From Streptomyces sp. TRM70350 (lineage in GTDB: Bacteria > Actinomycetota > Actinomycetes > Streptomycetales > Streptomycetaceae), in NCBI RefSeq assembly GCF_019219825.1, contig NZ_JAHUXH010000009.1:62001-126000 (forward strand): DNA of 64,000 nt. The letters run 5' to 3'. This document shows, piece by piece, positions 45,301-54,265 of the stretch (within the stretch, counting starts at the first letter, position 1; each line of letters starts with the position of its first letter). The notes beneath the pieces are model-generated. The model saw only the letters and a program-made list of their open reading frames with translations, was not told where the DNA came from and did not search any database. The position numbers and the translations under genes are program-made.

Positions 45301-46129
45301 CGAAGAAGTTCAGCGTCTCGGCCTTCTTGATCGCCGCGACGACCAGCTGGCGGTCGCCGTTCGGCTTGACCAGGTCGATGGCGAGGCCGAGGTTGATGTG
45401 CGGCGGCTTGACGAGGGTCGGCTTGCCGTCCTTCTCGCCGTACGACCAGTTCATCGACGGCATGGCCTTGATGGCCTGCACCATCGCGTAGCCGATCAGG
45501 TGCGTGAAGGAGATCTTCCCGCCCCGGGCGCGCTTGAGGTGGTTGTTGATGACGATGCGGTTGTCGAAGAGCAGCTTCACCGGGACCGCGCGGACCGAGG
45601 TGGCGGTCGGCAGCTCCAGTGAGGCGTTCATGTTCTTCGCGACGGCGGCGGCCGGGCCGCGCAGGGTGACCAGCTCGGGGCCGTCGGGGGCCGCTGCGGC
45701 AGGCTCGGCGGCGGCCTTCGGCTTCGGCTTCGGCTGCGGCTTGGCGGCGGCCGGGGCGGGAGCCGGGGCCGGGGCCTTGGGCTGCGCGGGGGCCTGCGCC
45801 GGGGCAGGAGCGGCCGCGGCGGGCTTCGGGGCCGCGGGTGCGGCCGGGGCCGCCGGAGCGGCCTGGGCGGGCGCCTGAGCCGTGCTGGTGGTCTCCGCGG
45901 CCCCCACGGCCGCGGTACCCGCCGGTGCCGGGGCGGCAGCCGCCCCCGGCTTGTAGTCGGCGAAGAAGTCCCACCAGGCGCGGTCTACCGAATTGGGGTC
46001 CTGGAGGTACTGCTGATAGATCTCGTCGACGAGCCACTCGTTCGGACCGAACGCGGCGGCGGGATTCTTGCCCGCTTGGTCTGCGTCGGTCGAGACACTC
46101 GATGCGTTACTGGGGGACTGTGGCGACAC
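42317..46129 (-). CDS. kgd: Multifunctional 2-oxoglutarate dehydrogenase E1/E2 (Kgd/OdhA type)
   Basis: 1,270 aa. An N-terminal leader segment ([37 protein letters not shown]) is followed by an Ala/Pro-rich linker (about 60-130). Next is an E2-like acyltransferase domain ([45 protein letters not shown], with Gln where classic E2 has Asp, as in actinobacterial Kgd). The E1 thiamine domains follow ([60 protein letters not shown]). GTG 46129 gives the family N-terminus [11 protein letters not shown] 46156 is also possible. It is a TCA-cycle enzyme. Confidence 0.96.
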   Translation of the reverse strand: MSPQSPSNASSVSTDADQAGKNPAAAFGPNEWLVDEIYQQYLQDPNSVDRAWWDFFADYKPGAAAAPAPAGTAAVGAAETTSTAQAPAQAAPAAPAAPAAPKPAAAAPAPAQAPAQPKAPAPAPAPAAAKPQPKPKPKAAAEPAAAAPDGPELVTLRGPAAAVAKNMNASLELPTATSVRAVPVKLLFDNRIVINNHLKRARGGKISFTHLIGYAMVQAIKAMPSMNWSYGEKDGKPTLVKPPHINLGLAIDLVKPNGDRQLVVAAIKKAETLNFFEFWQAYEDIVRRARDGKLTMDDFTGVTVSLTNPGGLGTVHSVPRLMPGQSVIMGVGSMDYPAEFQGTSQDTLNKLGISKVMTLTSTYDHRVIQGAASGEFLRQVANLLLGENNFYDEIFEALRIPYEPVRWLKDIDASHDDDVTKAARVFELIHSYRVRGHVMADTDPLEYQQRKHPDLDITEHGLTLWDLEREFAVGGFAGKSMMKLRDILGVLRDSYCRTTGIEFMHIQDPKQRKWIQDRVERPHAKPEREEQLRILRRLNAAEAFETFLQTKYVGQKRFSLEGGESVIPLLDAVLDSAAESRLDEVVVGMAHRGRLNVLANIVGKSYAQIFREFEGNLDPKSMHGSGDVKYHLGAEGTFTGLDGEQIKVSLVANPSHLEAVDPVLEGVARAKQDIINKGGTDFTVLPVAIHGDAAFAGQGVVAETLNMSQLRGYRTGGTVHIVINNQVGFTAAPESSRSSMYATDVARMIEAPIFHVNGDDPEAVVRVARLAFEFRQAFNKDVVIDLICYRRRGHNESDNPAFTQPLMYDLIDKKRSVRKLYTESLIGRGDITLEEAEQALQDYQGQLEKVFTEVREATSQPAVVETPDAQAEFPVAVNTAVSTEIVKRIAESQVNIPDHITVHPRLLPQLQRRASMVEDGTIDWGMGETLAFGSLLLEGVPVRLAGQDSQRGTFGQRHAVIIDRSTGEEYTPLQYLSEDQARLNVYNSLLSEYAAMGFEYGYSLARPDALVLWEAQFGDFVNGAQTVVDEFISSAEQKWGQTSGVTLLLPHGYEGQGPDHSSARPERFLQLCAQNNMTVAMPTLPSNYFHLLRWQVHNPHHKPLVVFTPKSMLRLKAAASKAEEFTTGGFRPVIGDASVDPAAVKKVVFCAGKVYYDLEAERVKRGVTDTAIIRIERLYPLPGTELQAEIAKYPNAEKYLWAQEEPANQGAWPFIALNLIDHLDLAVGADIPAGERLRRISRPHSSSPAVGSAKRHQAEQEQLVREVFEA

Positions 46130-46410
46130 GGCGGCAACCGCCCTCTTCCGCTTCACAAGGTGATGGACAGCGGGAATAAAGGCTACGCCTCCATGGCGGA
46201 GAAGGTGAGGCCGGGCCCGTTCATCGTCGCGTAAGTCACATCAGAAGGCGTGTTTCGGGGCTTGAAATGGCGGGAAACAAGTGTAGTTCCGCTGCAAAAG
46301 GGATGCGGCGAGCACGACCCGGCGCGCAGGAGACGCGGGCCTCTGCCTGATCACACGTGTCCGGCTGCGCGGACGCCCGTGGATCTTGTGGCTCCGCTTC
46401 GAACTTTACG

Positions 46411-47520
46411 TCAACTTGGCACAGAAGGCAGACCCGGAAGGGTGACAAGGATTCGGCAACCCCGCTCGGATTCGGCCACTCCGATCCTGCCGCCGTGCAG
46501 ATCCACCGCCCAGCGGGCGATCGCCAGACCGAGGCCGGTGCCGCCGTCGCTGCCGGGGCCGTGCGGCCGGCTGACCGCACCCCGGTTGAACCGCTCGAAG
46601 ACCCGGTGCCACTCCGAGCGCGGAATGCCCGGACCCTCGTCCAGGACCTCCAGCTCCAGCGACTCGGGCATGGCGCCGCGCCGCGCCCTGACCGTCACAC
46701 GGCCGTGCGGCGGGCTGTGCTTGACCGCGTTGTCGATCAGGTTGGCGACGACCTGGTGGAGCCGCTCCGGGTCGGCGTGCGCGGTCAGCTCCGGCGGGTG
46801 CACGTCCAGATGCAGATGGACGTCCGTACGGGTGTGGCTGCCGGAGCCGGAGGCGATGCCCGCGCGCGCGGAGGCGACCATGTTGGCCTCCTTCAACACC
46901 CCGGACAGATACGGCCACACCTCGAACCGCCGCTGCTTCAGTGGTACGACGCCGTTGTCCAGGCGGGACAGGTCGAGCAGCGTCTCCACCAGCCGCCCCA
47001 GCCGCTCGGTCTGCTTCAGGGCCGTGCGCATGGTCTCGGGGTCGGCCTGCGTGACGCCGTCCACGATGTTCTCCAGCACGGCGCGCAGACCCGCGATCGG
47101 GGTGCGCAGCTCGTGCGAGACGTTGGCGACCAGCTCCTTGCGCTGCCGGTCCTGGGCCTCCAGGTCGTCGGCCATGCGGTTGATGGTGACGGCCAGGTCG
47201 CCCAGCTCGTCCCAGCGGTTCTCGCGCACCCGGCGGGTGTAGTCGCCGTGCGAGATGGAGCGGGCCACCGTGTTCATCTCGTCCAGCGGCGCGGTGAGCG
47301 AGTGCGCCACGAACTGCGTTATCAGCAGTGTGGCGATCATCGAGAAGACCGTGATGAAGCGCAGCTCGGTCTCGGTGCGCATGGCGATCATCATCAGCCC
47401 GGTGGTGATCAGCACCGAGATGACGACGAGCGCGCCCAGCTTGGTCTTGATCGAGAACGGGCGTACGCCGCCCCAGGGCTCCCCGGGGCTCCTCCGTGCG
47501 GCCGGCCGCCCCTCGCTCAT
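46411..47520 (-). CDS. Two-component sensor histidine kinase
   Basis: 369 aa. Two close membrane segments (about 28-47 and 54-71) leave almost no extracytoplasmic loop. HAMP (about 73-125) and HisKA follow, with H136 in VANVSHELRTPI. HATPase has LIDNAVKHSPP, LDEGPGIPRSEW and GTGLGLAIARWAVDLHGG. With so short a loop it probably senses a membrane or intracellular signal. ATG 47520 overlaps the response regulator stop by 4 nt (ATGA), so the two are coupled. Confidence 0.94.
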   Translation of the reverse strand: MSEGRPAARRSPGEPWGGVRPFSIKTKLGALVVISVLITTGLMMIAMRTETELRFITVFSMIATLLITQFVAHSLTAPLDEMNTVARSISHGDYTRRVRENRWDELGDLAVTINRMADDLEAQDRQRKELVANVSHELRTPIAGLRAVLENIVDGVTQADPETMRTALKQTERLGRLVETLLDLSRLDNGVVPLKQRRFEVWPYLSGVLKEANMVASARAGIASGSGSHTRTDVHLHLDVHPPELTAHADPERLHQVVANLIDNAVKHSPPHGRVTVRARRGAMPESLELEVLDEGPGIPRSEWHRVFERFNRGAVSRPHGPGSDGGTGLGLAIARWAVDLHGGRIGVAESERGCRILVTLPGLPSVPS

Positions 47521-48257
47521 GGCGTCGGCGTCTCCAGCGCGTAGCCCACACCGTGCACCGTGCGGATCCGCTCGGCGCCGATCTTCCGGCGCAGCGCCTT
47601 GATGTGGCTGTCGACGGTCCTGGTGCCCGACGCGTCCGCCCAGTCCCACACCTCGGCCAGCAGTTGCTCACGGGAGAGCACCGCACGCGGGGTGTTCGCC
47701 AGGCAGACGAGCAGGTCGAACTCGGTGGGCGTGAGGTGGACGTCCTCGCTGCGCACCCGCACCCGGCGCTGCGCGTGGTCGATCTCCAGCTCGCCGAACC
47801 GCAGGATGCCGCTGCGCGGCGTCGCGGCGGCCAGCGCCGCCCGCTCCACCCGGCGCAGCAGCACGTGCACGCGTGCGGCCAGCTCACGCATGGAGAAAGG
47901 CTTCGTCATGTAGTCGTCGGCGCCGACGCCGAGTCCCACCAGCATGTCGGTCTCGTCGTCGCGCGCGGTGAGCATCAGCACCGGCACCGGCCGCTGGGCC
48001 TGCACACGCCGGCAGACCTCCAGCCCGTCGAAGCCCGGCAGCATGATGTCGAGGATCAGCAGATCGGGCTGCCAGGCCTCGGCGGTGTCGACGGCGGCCG
48101 GGCCGTCGTTGGCGGTCTGCACGAGAAATCCCTCGGCGCGCAGGCGGGCCGCGATGGCGTCGACGATCGTCGGGTCGTCCTCGACCACCAGAACCCGGCG
48201 CTGCGCGCCCGGGGTGGCCGCCGCGGTGCCGTTGTGGGAGGTGTGTGTCTGCTCCAT
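47517..48257 (-). CDS. OmpR-family response regulator
   Basis: 246 aa. The receiver domain has VVEDD (acidic pocket), phospho-acceptor D70 in LLILDIMLPGFDG, LTARDDETD and YMTKPF. A winged helix follows, with HLTPTEFDLLVCLANTPRAVLSREQLLAEVW and TVDSHIKALRRKIG. It lies upstream of and coupled to its kinase gene. Target genes are not evident from the window. Confidence 0.95.
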   Translation of the reverse strand: MEQTHTSHNGTAAATPGAQRRVLVVEDDPTIVDAIAARLRAEGFLVQTANDGPAAVDTAEAWQPDLLILDIMLPGFDGLEVCRRVQAQRPVPVLMLTARDDETDMLVGLGVGADDYMTKPFSMRELAARVHVLLRRVERAALAAATPRSGILRFGELEIDHAQRRVRVRSEDVHLTPTEFDLLVCLANTPRAVLSREQLLAEVWDWADASGTRTVDSHIKALRRKIGAERIRTVHGVGYALETPTP

Positions 48258-48370
48258 CGCCCGCCCCTGAAGTGTGCTTTCCGGAATCCGTGGGGTGATC
48301 CCATGACTGCGCTTGACGCTTGAATGATCGGCGTCAGGGGAGCAGCGTACGGGGAGTCACCGCAGCTCGG

Positions 48371-49048
48371 CTATCCAGGTCGGACGCCGAGATGGACGAC
48401 GTCGGGAACGCCCCGGGCAACGGGGATCTCTTCGGTACGCACATGCCGGAAACCGGCATTCCACAAGCTTCCTTCAAATTCCGGGGACGGTTTCGCCGAC
48501 CATACGGCGAGCACCCCGCCGGGCCTCAACACCCTTGCGCAGCCTGCGAGTCCGGCCGTCGAGTACAGCCCCGCGTTGGCTTCCGTGACCGTCCAGTCGG
48601 GCCCGTTGTCGATGTCCAGGCACAGCGCGTCGAACGTGGCGGAAGTCTCATTGACGTAATCGATCAGATCCGCTTCGACGATCCGCGTACGAGGGTCGGC
48701 GAGCGCATTGCCGGACACCGCGGAAAGGGGTCCCGCGCGGTGCCAGTCAATGACCGCGCGCTCCCGCTCGACCACCGTGATCCGGCCCCAGCGCGGGTTG
48801 CCGCAGGCATGTGCGAGCGAGAATCCGACACCGAGCCCGCCGATCAGTACATGCGGGTCGGGGCGCCCGTCGAGGGCGTCGAGCGCCGCGTCGACCAGCA
48901 GCCGTTCCGAGCGTCCGTCGGAGGTGTCCATCAGGAAGCAGCCGTTGGCGATGATCTGCAGCAACGCCCCGTGCCGCCGCAGCACGACCTCGCCGTGCGG
49001 GCCCTCACGACGGTCCAGGACTTCGGGGATGTCGTAGATGCTGGGCAT
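48371..49048 (-). CDS. Spermidine synthase-like class I methyltransferase-fold protein
   Basis: 225 aa, shorter than true SpeE (~280-300). The Rossmann core has LIGGLGVGFSLAHAC (motif I), ITVVERERAVIDWHR, VEADLIDYV and FDALCLDIDNGPDWTV. The N-terminal beta-barrel of polyamine synthases is largely absent and the catalytic Asp/Tyr set is incomplete, so true aminopropyl transfer is doubtful. It is followed at 113 bp by the response regulator gene. Confidence 0.82.
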   Translation of the reverse strand: MPSIYDIPEVLDRREGPHGEVVLRRHGALLQIIANGCFLMDTSDGRSERLLVDAALDALDGRPDPHVLIGGLGVGFSLAHACGNPRWGRITVVERERAVIDWHRAGPLSAVSGNALADPRTRIVEADLIDYVNETSATFDALCLDIDNGPDWTVTEANAGLYSTAGLAGCARVLRPGGVLAVWSAKPSPEFEGSLWNAGFRHVRTEEIPVARGVPDVVHLGVRPG

Positions 49049-49193
49049 CAGCCCATCCTGGCACTTCTCTGACGGAATGTTGACGGAAATATGGAGACGG
49101 TGTTGACGAGGGGGTAAGGGAGGGCGTCGCATCTCGGTCGCGGGTTCGTGGCGCCGGTCATGGACAGCGGGCCGGGGTGGGCGAAGGGCGGGA

Positions 49194-50087
49194 GTGACGG
49201 AAGGAGCGCCTCACCGTGGAACGCACCGCCGCGGCCGATACGACGGCCTCCTCGCGCCGCTTCCCGATACGCGCCGGGTGCTGGACGGAATCCCGCGCCG
49301 GCGCGGCCGTACTGTCGTCGCCGCAACGCCCGAGCCCCCGCCGTTCCTCCGCCGCCCCTGGCGGCTGCTGCCCTCCCCGACCGGAACGCCGTTCACCTTC
49401 TTCTACGGGGCCCTGCTGGCCGGTACGTCGCTGGTGGCGGCGTACGCCGACCCCGAGTTGGTGCACCGCCTGCTCCAGGGCTCCAGCACCGATGTGGCGC
49501 ACCTGGTGCGGACGCCCGTGCTGGTGCTGGTGGCCAGCGCGCTGTGGGTCGCGGGCGGGATCGTGTCGCCGTACGCGATCGGCTTCCTCCCGGTCCTCAC
49601 CGCACTGGAGCGGCGGATCGGCGGGATGCGGACGGCCGGTGTGTTTCTGCTGGGGCATGTGCTGGCCACGCCGGCGACCGAGGTGCCGGTGGGGCTGGCG
49701 GTGCTGGTCGGCCATCTGCCCGGCAGTTCGCTGCATCGCCTCGACTACGGCGTCAGCTTCGGCGTCGCGGCCGGGTGCGGGGCGCTGGCGGGGCTGCTCG
49801 GGCCGTGGGCGCGGTGGCCGGTGCCGGCCGGGCTCGGCGCAGTGCTGCTCGGCGAACTGCTCGCCTTCACGGACCCGTTGACCGACTGGGGGCACCTGAT
49901 CGCGTTGGCGGTCGGGGTCGCCACGTGGCCGGTGATCCGGCGCGGGGGCGGGGCGAATCCGGTGAATTTCGAAGGGGGGCAGGGGTGGTCGCTGGAACAG
50001 GGGCCGAGGCCGTCGCAGGGGCAGGAGCCGACGGCTTCCCGGTTTCTGGACTGCATCCTGCGCAGCTCGCGCGGATCCGGTCGGTGA
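49194..50087 (+). CDS. Rhomboid-like integral membrane protein
   Basis: 297 aa from GTG 49194. Residues 1-55 are Arg/Pro-rich and cytoplasmic; six hydrophobic segments span about 60-255. GHVLATPATEVPVGLAV, SLHRLDYGVSFGVAAGCGALAG and DWGHLIALAVG place a Ser and a His in membrane segments as in intramembrane serine proteases. The classical GxSG is replaced by a YGVSFG segment. The type is Rhomboid_2. Activity is possible but not certain. The C-terminal 45 residues are polar. A 50-codon frame overlaps its stop. Confidence 0.78.
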   Translation: MTEGAPHRGTHRRGRYDGLLAPLPDTRRVLDGIPRRRGRTVVAATPEPPPFLRRPWRLLPSPTGTPFTFFYGALLAGTSLVAAYADPELVHRLLQGSSTDVAHLVRTPVLVLVASALWVAGGIVSPYAIGFLPVLTALERRIGGMRTAGVFLLGHVLATPATEVPVGLAVLVGHLPGSSLHRLDYGVSFGVAAGCGALAGLLGPWARWPVPAGLGAVLLGELLAFTDPLTDWGHLIALAVGVATWPVIRRGGGANPVNFEGGQGWSLEQGPRPSQGQEPTASRFLDCILRSSRGSGR

Positions 50088-50236
50088 GTGATGCGGTGGC
50101 CCGGGTGTCGGCGAGTCGTCGCTGCTCGGCTCGTCTGCCGTTCGGGCGGCGGTTGTTGGCCGCGGTGCTGGGGAGTGCGGGTGGGGCTGGTGTCGCGGCG
50201 GGACGCCCCGCTCCGGCGGTGAGCGCGTCCGAGTAG
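50084..50236 (+). CDS. Possible 50-aa ORF coupled to the rhomboid-like gene
   Basis: GTG 50084 overlaps the preceding stop (GTGA). The product begins VSDAVARVSASRRCSARL and is Arg/Ala/Ser-rich with a mildly hydrophobic segment (FGRRLLAAVLGSAGGAGVAA). The coupling arrangement and G/C-rich third positions favour translation; no family is recognised. Confidence 0.3.
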   Translation: MSDAVARVSASRRCSARLPFGRRLLAAVLGSAGGAGVAAGRPAPAVSASE

Positions 50237-50311
50237 GCGGCACCTTTCGTCCGGAACGCGGCATTCTGTCCTTCCGGTCGGGCTGACCTCACCCGCCCCG
50301 CCCCTCCCCCT

Positions 50312-50328
50312 GATCGCTGACAGCGAAC
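50312..50328. promoter_or_regulatory. ClgR-type operator upstream of lon
   Basis: GATCGC-TGACA-GCGAAC matches the ClgR box GTTCGC-N5-GCGAAC with one mismatch. ClgR activates lon and clp genes in S. lividans and related actinobacteria. Confidence 0.7.
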
Positions 50329-50360
50329 GCCCCCCAGGGAACAATGCGCCCCGCTCAAGC

Positions 50361-50381
50361 ATTGAGTCGGCATAGCTCAAC
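50361..50381. promoter_or_regulatory. HspR (HAIR-type) operator upstream of lon
   Basis: ATTGAGT-CGGCATA-GCTCAAC matches the HAIR consensus CTTGAGT-N7-ACTCAAG in 6 of 7 and 5 of 7 arm positions with the correct spacing. It lies about 20 bp before the start codon, a repressing position. HspR control of lon is known in Streptomyces. Confidence 0.75.
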
Positions 50382-50402
50382 TTGACTGCCGAAGGGGAGA
50401 TC

Positions 50403-52817
50403 ATGGGTTCGACGTCCACACCGCTCACCCTGCCCGTGCTGCCGCTCGACGGCGAGGTCGTCCTGCCCGGGATGGTGGTGCCGCTGGATTTGAGCGACGC
50501 AGATGTCCGGGCCGCGGTGGAGGCCGCGCAGGCCGCCGCCCGGTCCGAGCCCGGGAAGCCCAAGGTGCTGCTGGTGCCCCGCGTCGACGGCACCTACGCG
50601 AGCACGGGTGTGCTCGGCACGGTCGAGCAGGTCGGGCGGCTCGCCGACGGTGACCCGGGTGCCCTGATCCGAGGGCGGGGCCGGGTGCGGATCGGCGCCG
50701 GGACGACCGGGCCGGGTGCGGCGCTGTGGGTCGAGGGGACCGGCGTCGACGAGAGCGTGCCGGAGCCGTTGCCCGGGCACGTCACCGAGCTGGTCAAGGA
50801 GTACAAGGCGCTCGCCACCGCCTGGCTGAAGAAGCGCGGCGCCTGGCAGGTCGTCGACCGGGTGCAGGCCATCGACGACGTGTCCGCCCTCGCCGACAAC
50901 TCCGGGTACTCACCCTTCCTGACCCTGGACCAGAAGATCGAGCTGCTGGAGACCGCCGACCCCGTCGCCCGCCTCAAGCTCGCCACCCAGCAGTTGCGCG
51001 ACCACCTCGCCGAGCAGGACGTCGCCGAGACCATCGCCAAGGACGTCCAGGAGGGCGTCGACAAGCAGCAGCGGGAGTTCCTGCTGCGGCGGCAGCTGGA
51101 GGCCGTACGCAAAGAGCTGCGTGAGCTGAACGGCGAGAAGGAGGGCGAGGAGTCGGACGACTACCGGGCCCGGGTCGAGGCCGCCGACCTGCCCGAGAAG
51201 GTGCGGGAGGCCGCGCTCAAGGAGGTCGACAAGCTGGAGCGGGCCTCCGACCAGTCGCCCGAGGGGTCGTGGATCCGCACCTGGCTCGACACCGTGCTCG
51301 AACTGCCGTGGAACGAGCGGACCGAGGACTCGTACGACATCCAGGGCGCGAAGGCGGTGCTGGACGCCGAGCACGCGGGCCTGGAGGACGTCAAGGAGCG
51401 CATCACCGAGTACCTGGCGGTGCGCAAGCGGCGTGCCGAGCGGGGGCTCGGGGTCGTCGGCGGGCGGCGCGGCGGTGCCGTACTCGCCCTCGTCGGTCCG
51501 CCCGGCGTCGGCAAGACCAGCCTCGGGGAGTCCGTGGCGCACGCCATGGGGCGGAAGTTCGTACGGGTCGCCCTGGGCGGCGTCCGGGACGAGGCCGAGA
51601 TCCGCGGCCACCGGCGTACGTACGTCGGCGCGCTGCCCGGTCGTATCGTCCGCGCCATCAAGGAGGCCGGGTCGATGAACCCGGTCGTGCTGCTCGACGA
51701 GATCGACAAGGTGGGGTCGGACTTCCGCGGCGACCCGGCCGCGGCCCTGCTGGAGGTCCTGGACCCCGCGCAGAACCACACCTTCCGCGACCACTACCTC
51801 GAAGTCGAACTCGACCTGTCCGACGTCGTCTTCCTAGCCACCGCCAACGTGCTGGAGGCGATCCCGGAGGCGCTGCTCGACCGTATGGAGCTGGTCCGCC
51901 TCGACGGCTACACCGAGGACGAGAAGGTCGTCATCGCCCGCGGCCACCTGGTGCCGCGTCAGCTGGAGCGCGCCGGGCTGGACGAGGACGAGGTGACCCT
52001 CGACGAGAGCGCGCTGCGCAAGCTGGCCGGCGAGTACACGCGCGAGGCGGGTGTGCGCAACCTGGAGCGGTCCGTCGCCCGGCTGCTGCGCAAGGTGGCC
52101 GCCCAGCACGAACTGGGCGAGCGGGAGCTGCCGTTCACCGTCACCGACGCCGACCTGCGCGGTCTCATCGGCCGGCCGCACCACGTGCCCGAGTCCGCCC
52201 AGGACCCGGCCGAGCGGCGCACGTCGGTGCCGGGCGTGGCGACCGGGCTCGCGGTCACGGGGGCGGGCGGTGACGTCCTCTACGTCGAGGCGTCGCTGGC
52301 CGACCCGGAGACGGGCGCGTCGGGGCTGACCCTGACCGGCCAGCTGGGCGACGTGATGAAGGAGAGCGCGCAGATCGCGCTGTCCTTCCTGCGCAGCCAC
52401 GGCGCCGAGCTGGAGCTGCCGGTCGGTGACCTGAAGGACCGGGGCGTGCACATCCACTTCCCGGCGGGCGCGGTGCCGAAGGACGGCCCGAGCGCGGGCA
52501 TCACCATGACGACCGCGCTGGCCTCGCTGCTCTCCGGCCGCCTGGTCCGCACCGACGTGGCGATGACCGGCGAGGTCTCATTGACCGGCCGGGTGCTGCC
52601 CATCGGCGGCGTGAAGCAGAAGCTGCTCGCCGCGCACCGGGCGGGTGTCACCACGGTCGTCATCCCCAAGCGCAACGAGCCCGACCTGGACGACGTCCCG
52701 GCGGAGGTGCTGGACAAGCTCGACGTCCACACCGTCACGGACGTCCGCCAGGTCCTGGAGCTGGCGCTGTCGCCGGCCATGAACGGCGCGGCGCCGGAGG
52801 TTCCGGTCGCGGCGTGA
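50403..52817 (+). CDS. lon: ATP-dependent Lon protease
   Basis: 804 aa. It has an N-terminal LON substrate domain (about 8-195), a coiled-coil region (QREFLLRRQLEAVRKELRELNGEK), and an AAA+ module with Walker A GPPGVGKT (365-372) and VLLDEIDKVG. The protease domain has the Ser-Lys dyad S697 (PKDGPSAGIT) and K740 (GGVKQKLLAA). It degrades damaged and regulatory proteins. ClgR- and HspR-type sites in the promoter give heat/proteotoxic-stress control. It is followed by a hairpin. Confidence 0.97.
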   Translation: MGSTSTPLTLPVLPLDGEVVLPGMVVPLDLSDADVRAAVEAAQAAARSEPGKPKVLLVPRVDGTYASTGVLGTVEQVGRLADGDPGALIRGRGRVRIGAGTTGPGAALWVEGTGVDESVPEPLPGHVTELVKEYKALATAWLKKRGAWQVVDRVQAIDDVSALADNSGYSPFLTLDQKIELLETADPVARLKLATQQLRDHLAEQDVAETIAKDVQEGVDKQQREFLLRRQLEAVRKELRELNGEKEGEESDDYRARVEAADLPEKVREAALKEVDKLERASDQSPEGSWIRTWLDTVLELPWNERTEDSYDIQGAKAVLDAEHAGLEDVKERITEYLAVRKRRAERGLGVVGGRRGGAVLALVGPPGVGKTSLGESVAHAMGRKFVRVALGGVRDEAEIRGHRRTYVGALPGRIVRAIKEAGSMNPVVLLDEIDKVGSDFRGDPAAALLEVLDPAQNHTFRDHYLEVELDLSDVVFLATANVLEAIPEALLDRMELVRLDGYTEDEKVVIARGHLVPRQLERAGLDEDEVTLDESALRKLAGEYTREAGVRNLERSVARLLRKVAAQHELGERELPFTVTDADLRGLIGRPHHVPESAQDPAERRTSVPGVATGLAVTGAGGDVLYVEASLADPETGASGLTLTGQLGDVMKESAQIALSFLRSHGAELELPVGDLKDRGVHIHFPAGAVPKDGPSAGITMTTALASLLSGRLVRTDVAMTGEVSLTGRVLPIGGVKQKLLAAHRAGVTTVVIPKRNEPDLDDVPAEVLDKLDVHTVTDVRQVLELALSPAMNGAAPEVPVAA

Positions 52818-52838
52818 CGGACGCGGCCGGAAAAAGGG

Positions 52839-52872
52839 AAGGCCCGGGTCCCGTGAGGGAGGCCCGGGCCTT
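52839..52872 (+). terminator. lon terminator
   Basis: AAGGCCCGGG (52839-52848) and CCCGGGCCTT (52863-52872), extended by TCCC/GGGA with a bulge, about 20 nt past the lon stop. Confidence 0.85.
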
Positions 52873-53035
52873 CGCCGTGGGTGCGCGCGCTTCGATAACT
52901 GTCATCTCCTGAGCCGTCAAGTCCCGAGTTCTCGGAACGTGACCCTTCTTTGCTGTACCGGCCTACTTGAAGCACGGGGTCGCACCGGAAACACCGGAAA
53001 GCGAAAAGGCCCATAGCGAAAGTAGGAGATTGACC

Positions 53036-53671
53036 ATGTCGTTCCTGAACAAGAAGCGTGGCGAAGTCCGCCCCCAGCGTGGAATCCGTATCTCGACGAT
53101 CGTGGCCTCGGCCGTTGTGGCCGCCGGCGGTGTCGTGCTGCCGGCCACCGCGGCGTCGGCGAGCTCGATGCCTGACTCGTCCGCAGTGGCGATGCTCGGC
53201 ACGCATGACAACCACAAGAAGCACAAGCACGACCATTGCAAGAAGCACCACAAGCACCACAAGCACCACTGGAAGCACTGCAAGAAGCACCACAAGCACC
53301 ACCACAACAACAAGGACAACTGGGACCACTGGAAGCACCACGACCACAAGAAGAACGATGACCACAAGAAGGACGACCACAAGAAGGACGACCACAAGAA
53401 GGACGACCACAAGAAGGACGACCACAAGAAGCCCGGTACCGGCGGTAATGGCGGTAACGGCGGTAACGGTGGCGTCGTCGGCGGTGACGGCGGTAACGGC
53501 GGTAACGGTGGCGTCGAGGGTGGCGACGGCGGTAACGGCGGTGCCGGTGGTGTCGTCGGCGGTGACGGCGGTGATGGCGGTGCCGGTGGTGTCGTCGGCG
53601 GTGACGGCGGTGATGGCGGTGCCGGTGGTGTCGTCGGCGGTGACGGCGGTGACGGCGGCGATGCCGTCTGA
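53036..53671 (+). CDS. Secreted His/Lys/Asp-rich and Gly-rich low-complexity protein
   Basis: 211 aa from ATG 53036 with AGTAGGAG upstream. The signal peptide has a basic start, then ISTIVASAVVAAGGVVLPATAASA with an AxA cut site near residue 41. The mature chain has a His/Lys/Asn/Asp segment (about 58-135) with DDHKK repeated five times and HKHHK blocks. A Gly-rich tail (136-211) of GGNGGNGGV and VVGGDGGDGGAGG repeats follows. Two Cys are present. There is no known domain. Many His suggest divalent-metal binding outside the cell, but that is inference. Confidence 0.78.
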   Translation: MSFLNKKRGEVRPQRGIRISTIVASAVVAAGGVVLPATAASASSMPDSSAVAMLGTHDNHKKHKHDHCKKHHKHHKHHWKHCKKHHKHHHNNKDNWDHWKHHDHKKNDDHKKDDHKKDDHKKDDHKKDDHKKPGTGGNGGNGGNGGVVGGDGGNGGNGGVEGGDGGNGGAGGVVGGDGGDGGAGGVVGGDGGDGGAGGVVGGDGGDGGDAV

Positions 53672-53723
53672 CCGACACGCACCAATGGCCCGGACGGGTT
53701 CGTGACGCCGGGCCATGACACCA

Positions 53724-53768
53724 AGCGGCGGGGGGCGAAGGACCACAGATCCTTCGCCCCCCGCCGCT
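53724..53768 (+). terminator. Strong hairpin between the first and second low-complexity genes
   Basis: AGCGGCGGGGGGCGAAGGA (53724-53742) pairs perfectly with its complement at 53750-53768: a 19-bp stem with a 7-nt loop, 53 nt past the first stop and 27 nt before the next start. It could terminate the first transcript, protect its 3' end, or reduce expression of the downstream genes. Confidence 0.85.
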
Positions 53769-53795
53769 CCGGTCCACAACCCAAGGAGAATCCCC

Positions 53796-54248
53796 ATGTC
53801 CCGCAAACTCTGGCGACGCCCGGTCGCCCTGGGAGCGGCCACCCTGGTCGCCGCCCTCTGCACCGCGTGCGCCACCACCTCGGAGCCGACCGCCACGGAC
53901 CGCAAGGTCGCCGTCACCCCTGCCGAGCAGGTCTTCCCCGACTCCTCGGAGTGCGGTTCGGGGGGCGACGGCGGCGACGGTGGCGACAGCGGCGAGGGAG
54001 GCCGCCCCGGTGAGCCCGGTGAGCCCGGTGAGCCCGGCACACGTGAATGCACGCGGTACAGCGACCTGCCGGACAAGCCGAAGGAAGAGCTCACCCTGGC
54101 GGACAAGGTCCGCGTAGTGCTGGTCCTCCTGAACGGCGGTGCCTCCGAGGCCCAGATCGCCAGGAAGTACGACATGCCGAAGGACGAGGTCGCGGCCTGG
54201 AAAGAGGCGTACATCGAGCGTGACTGGTCCGTGTTGATGGACGCCTGA
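53796..54248 (+). CDS. Putative lipoprotein with collagen-like repeat and HTH-like C-terminus
   Basis: 150 aa from ATG 53796 (AAGGAGAA upstream). The signal sequence LWRRPVALGAATLVAALCTAC resembles a lipoprotein signal but the lipobox is weak (CTAC). Then come a Gly-rich acidic segment (GGDGGDGGDSGEGG) and a collagen-like GEPGEPGEPG run (about 72-81). The C-terminal 50 residues (ELTLADKVRVVLVLLNGGASEAQIARKYDMPKDEVAAWKEAY) look like a transposase/DUF1153-type HTH, odd for an exported protein. Two further Cys (CGSGG, RECTRY) bracket the Gly region. Confidence 0.72.
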   Translation: MSRKLWRRPVALGAATLVAALCTACATTSEPTATDRKVAVTPAEQVFPDSSECGSGGDGGDGGDSGEGGRPGEPGEPGEPGTRECTRYSDLPDKPKEELTLADKVRVVLVLLNGGASEAQIARKYDMPKDEVAAWKEAYIERDWSVLMDA

Positions 54249-54265
54249 AATCCAGAGGAGATCTC

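Noticed and set aside
41567..45622. 1,351-codon plus-strand frame opposite kgd
   Set aside because: It covers the well-supported 2-oxoglutarate dehydrogenase gene antisense and has no recognisable domain; its third codon positions are not GC-enriched.
43074..46037. 987-codon minus-strand frame inside kgd
   Set aside because: Same strand as kgd but another phase; Arg/Pro/Gly-rich product is a frame-shifted shadow.
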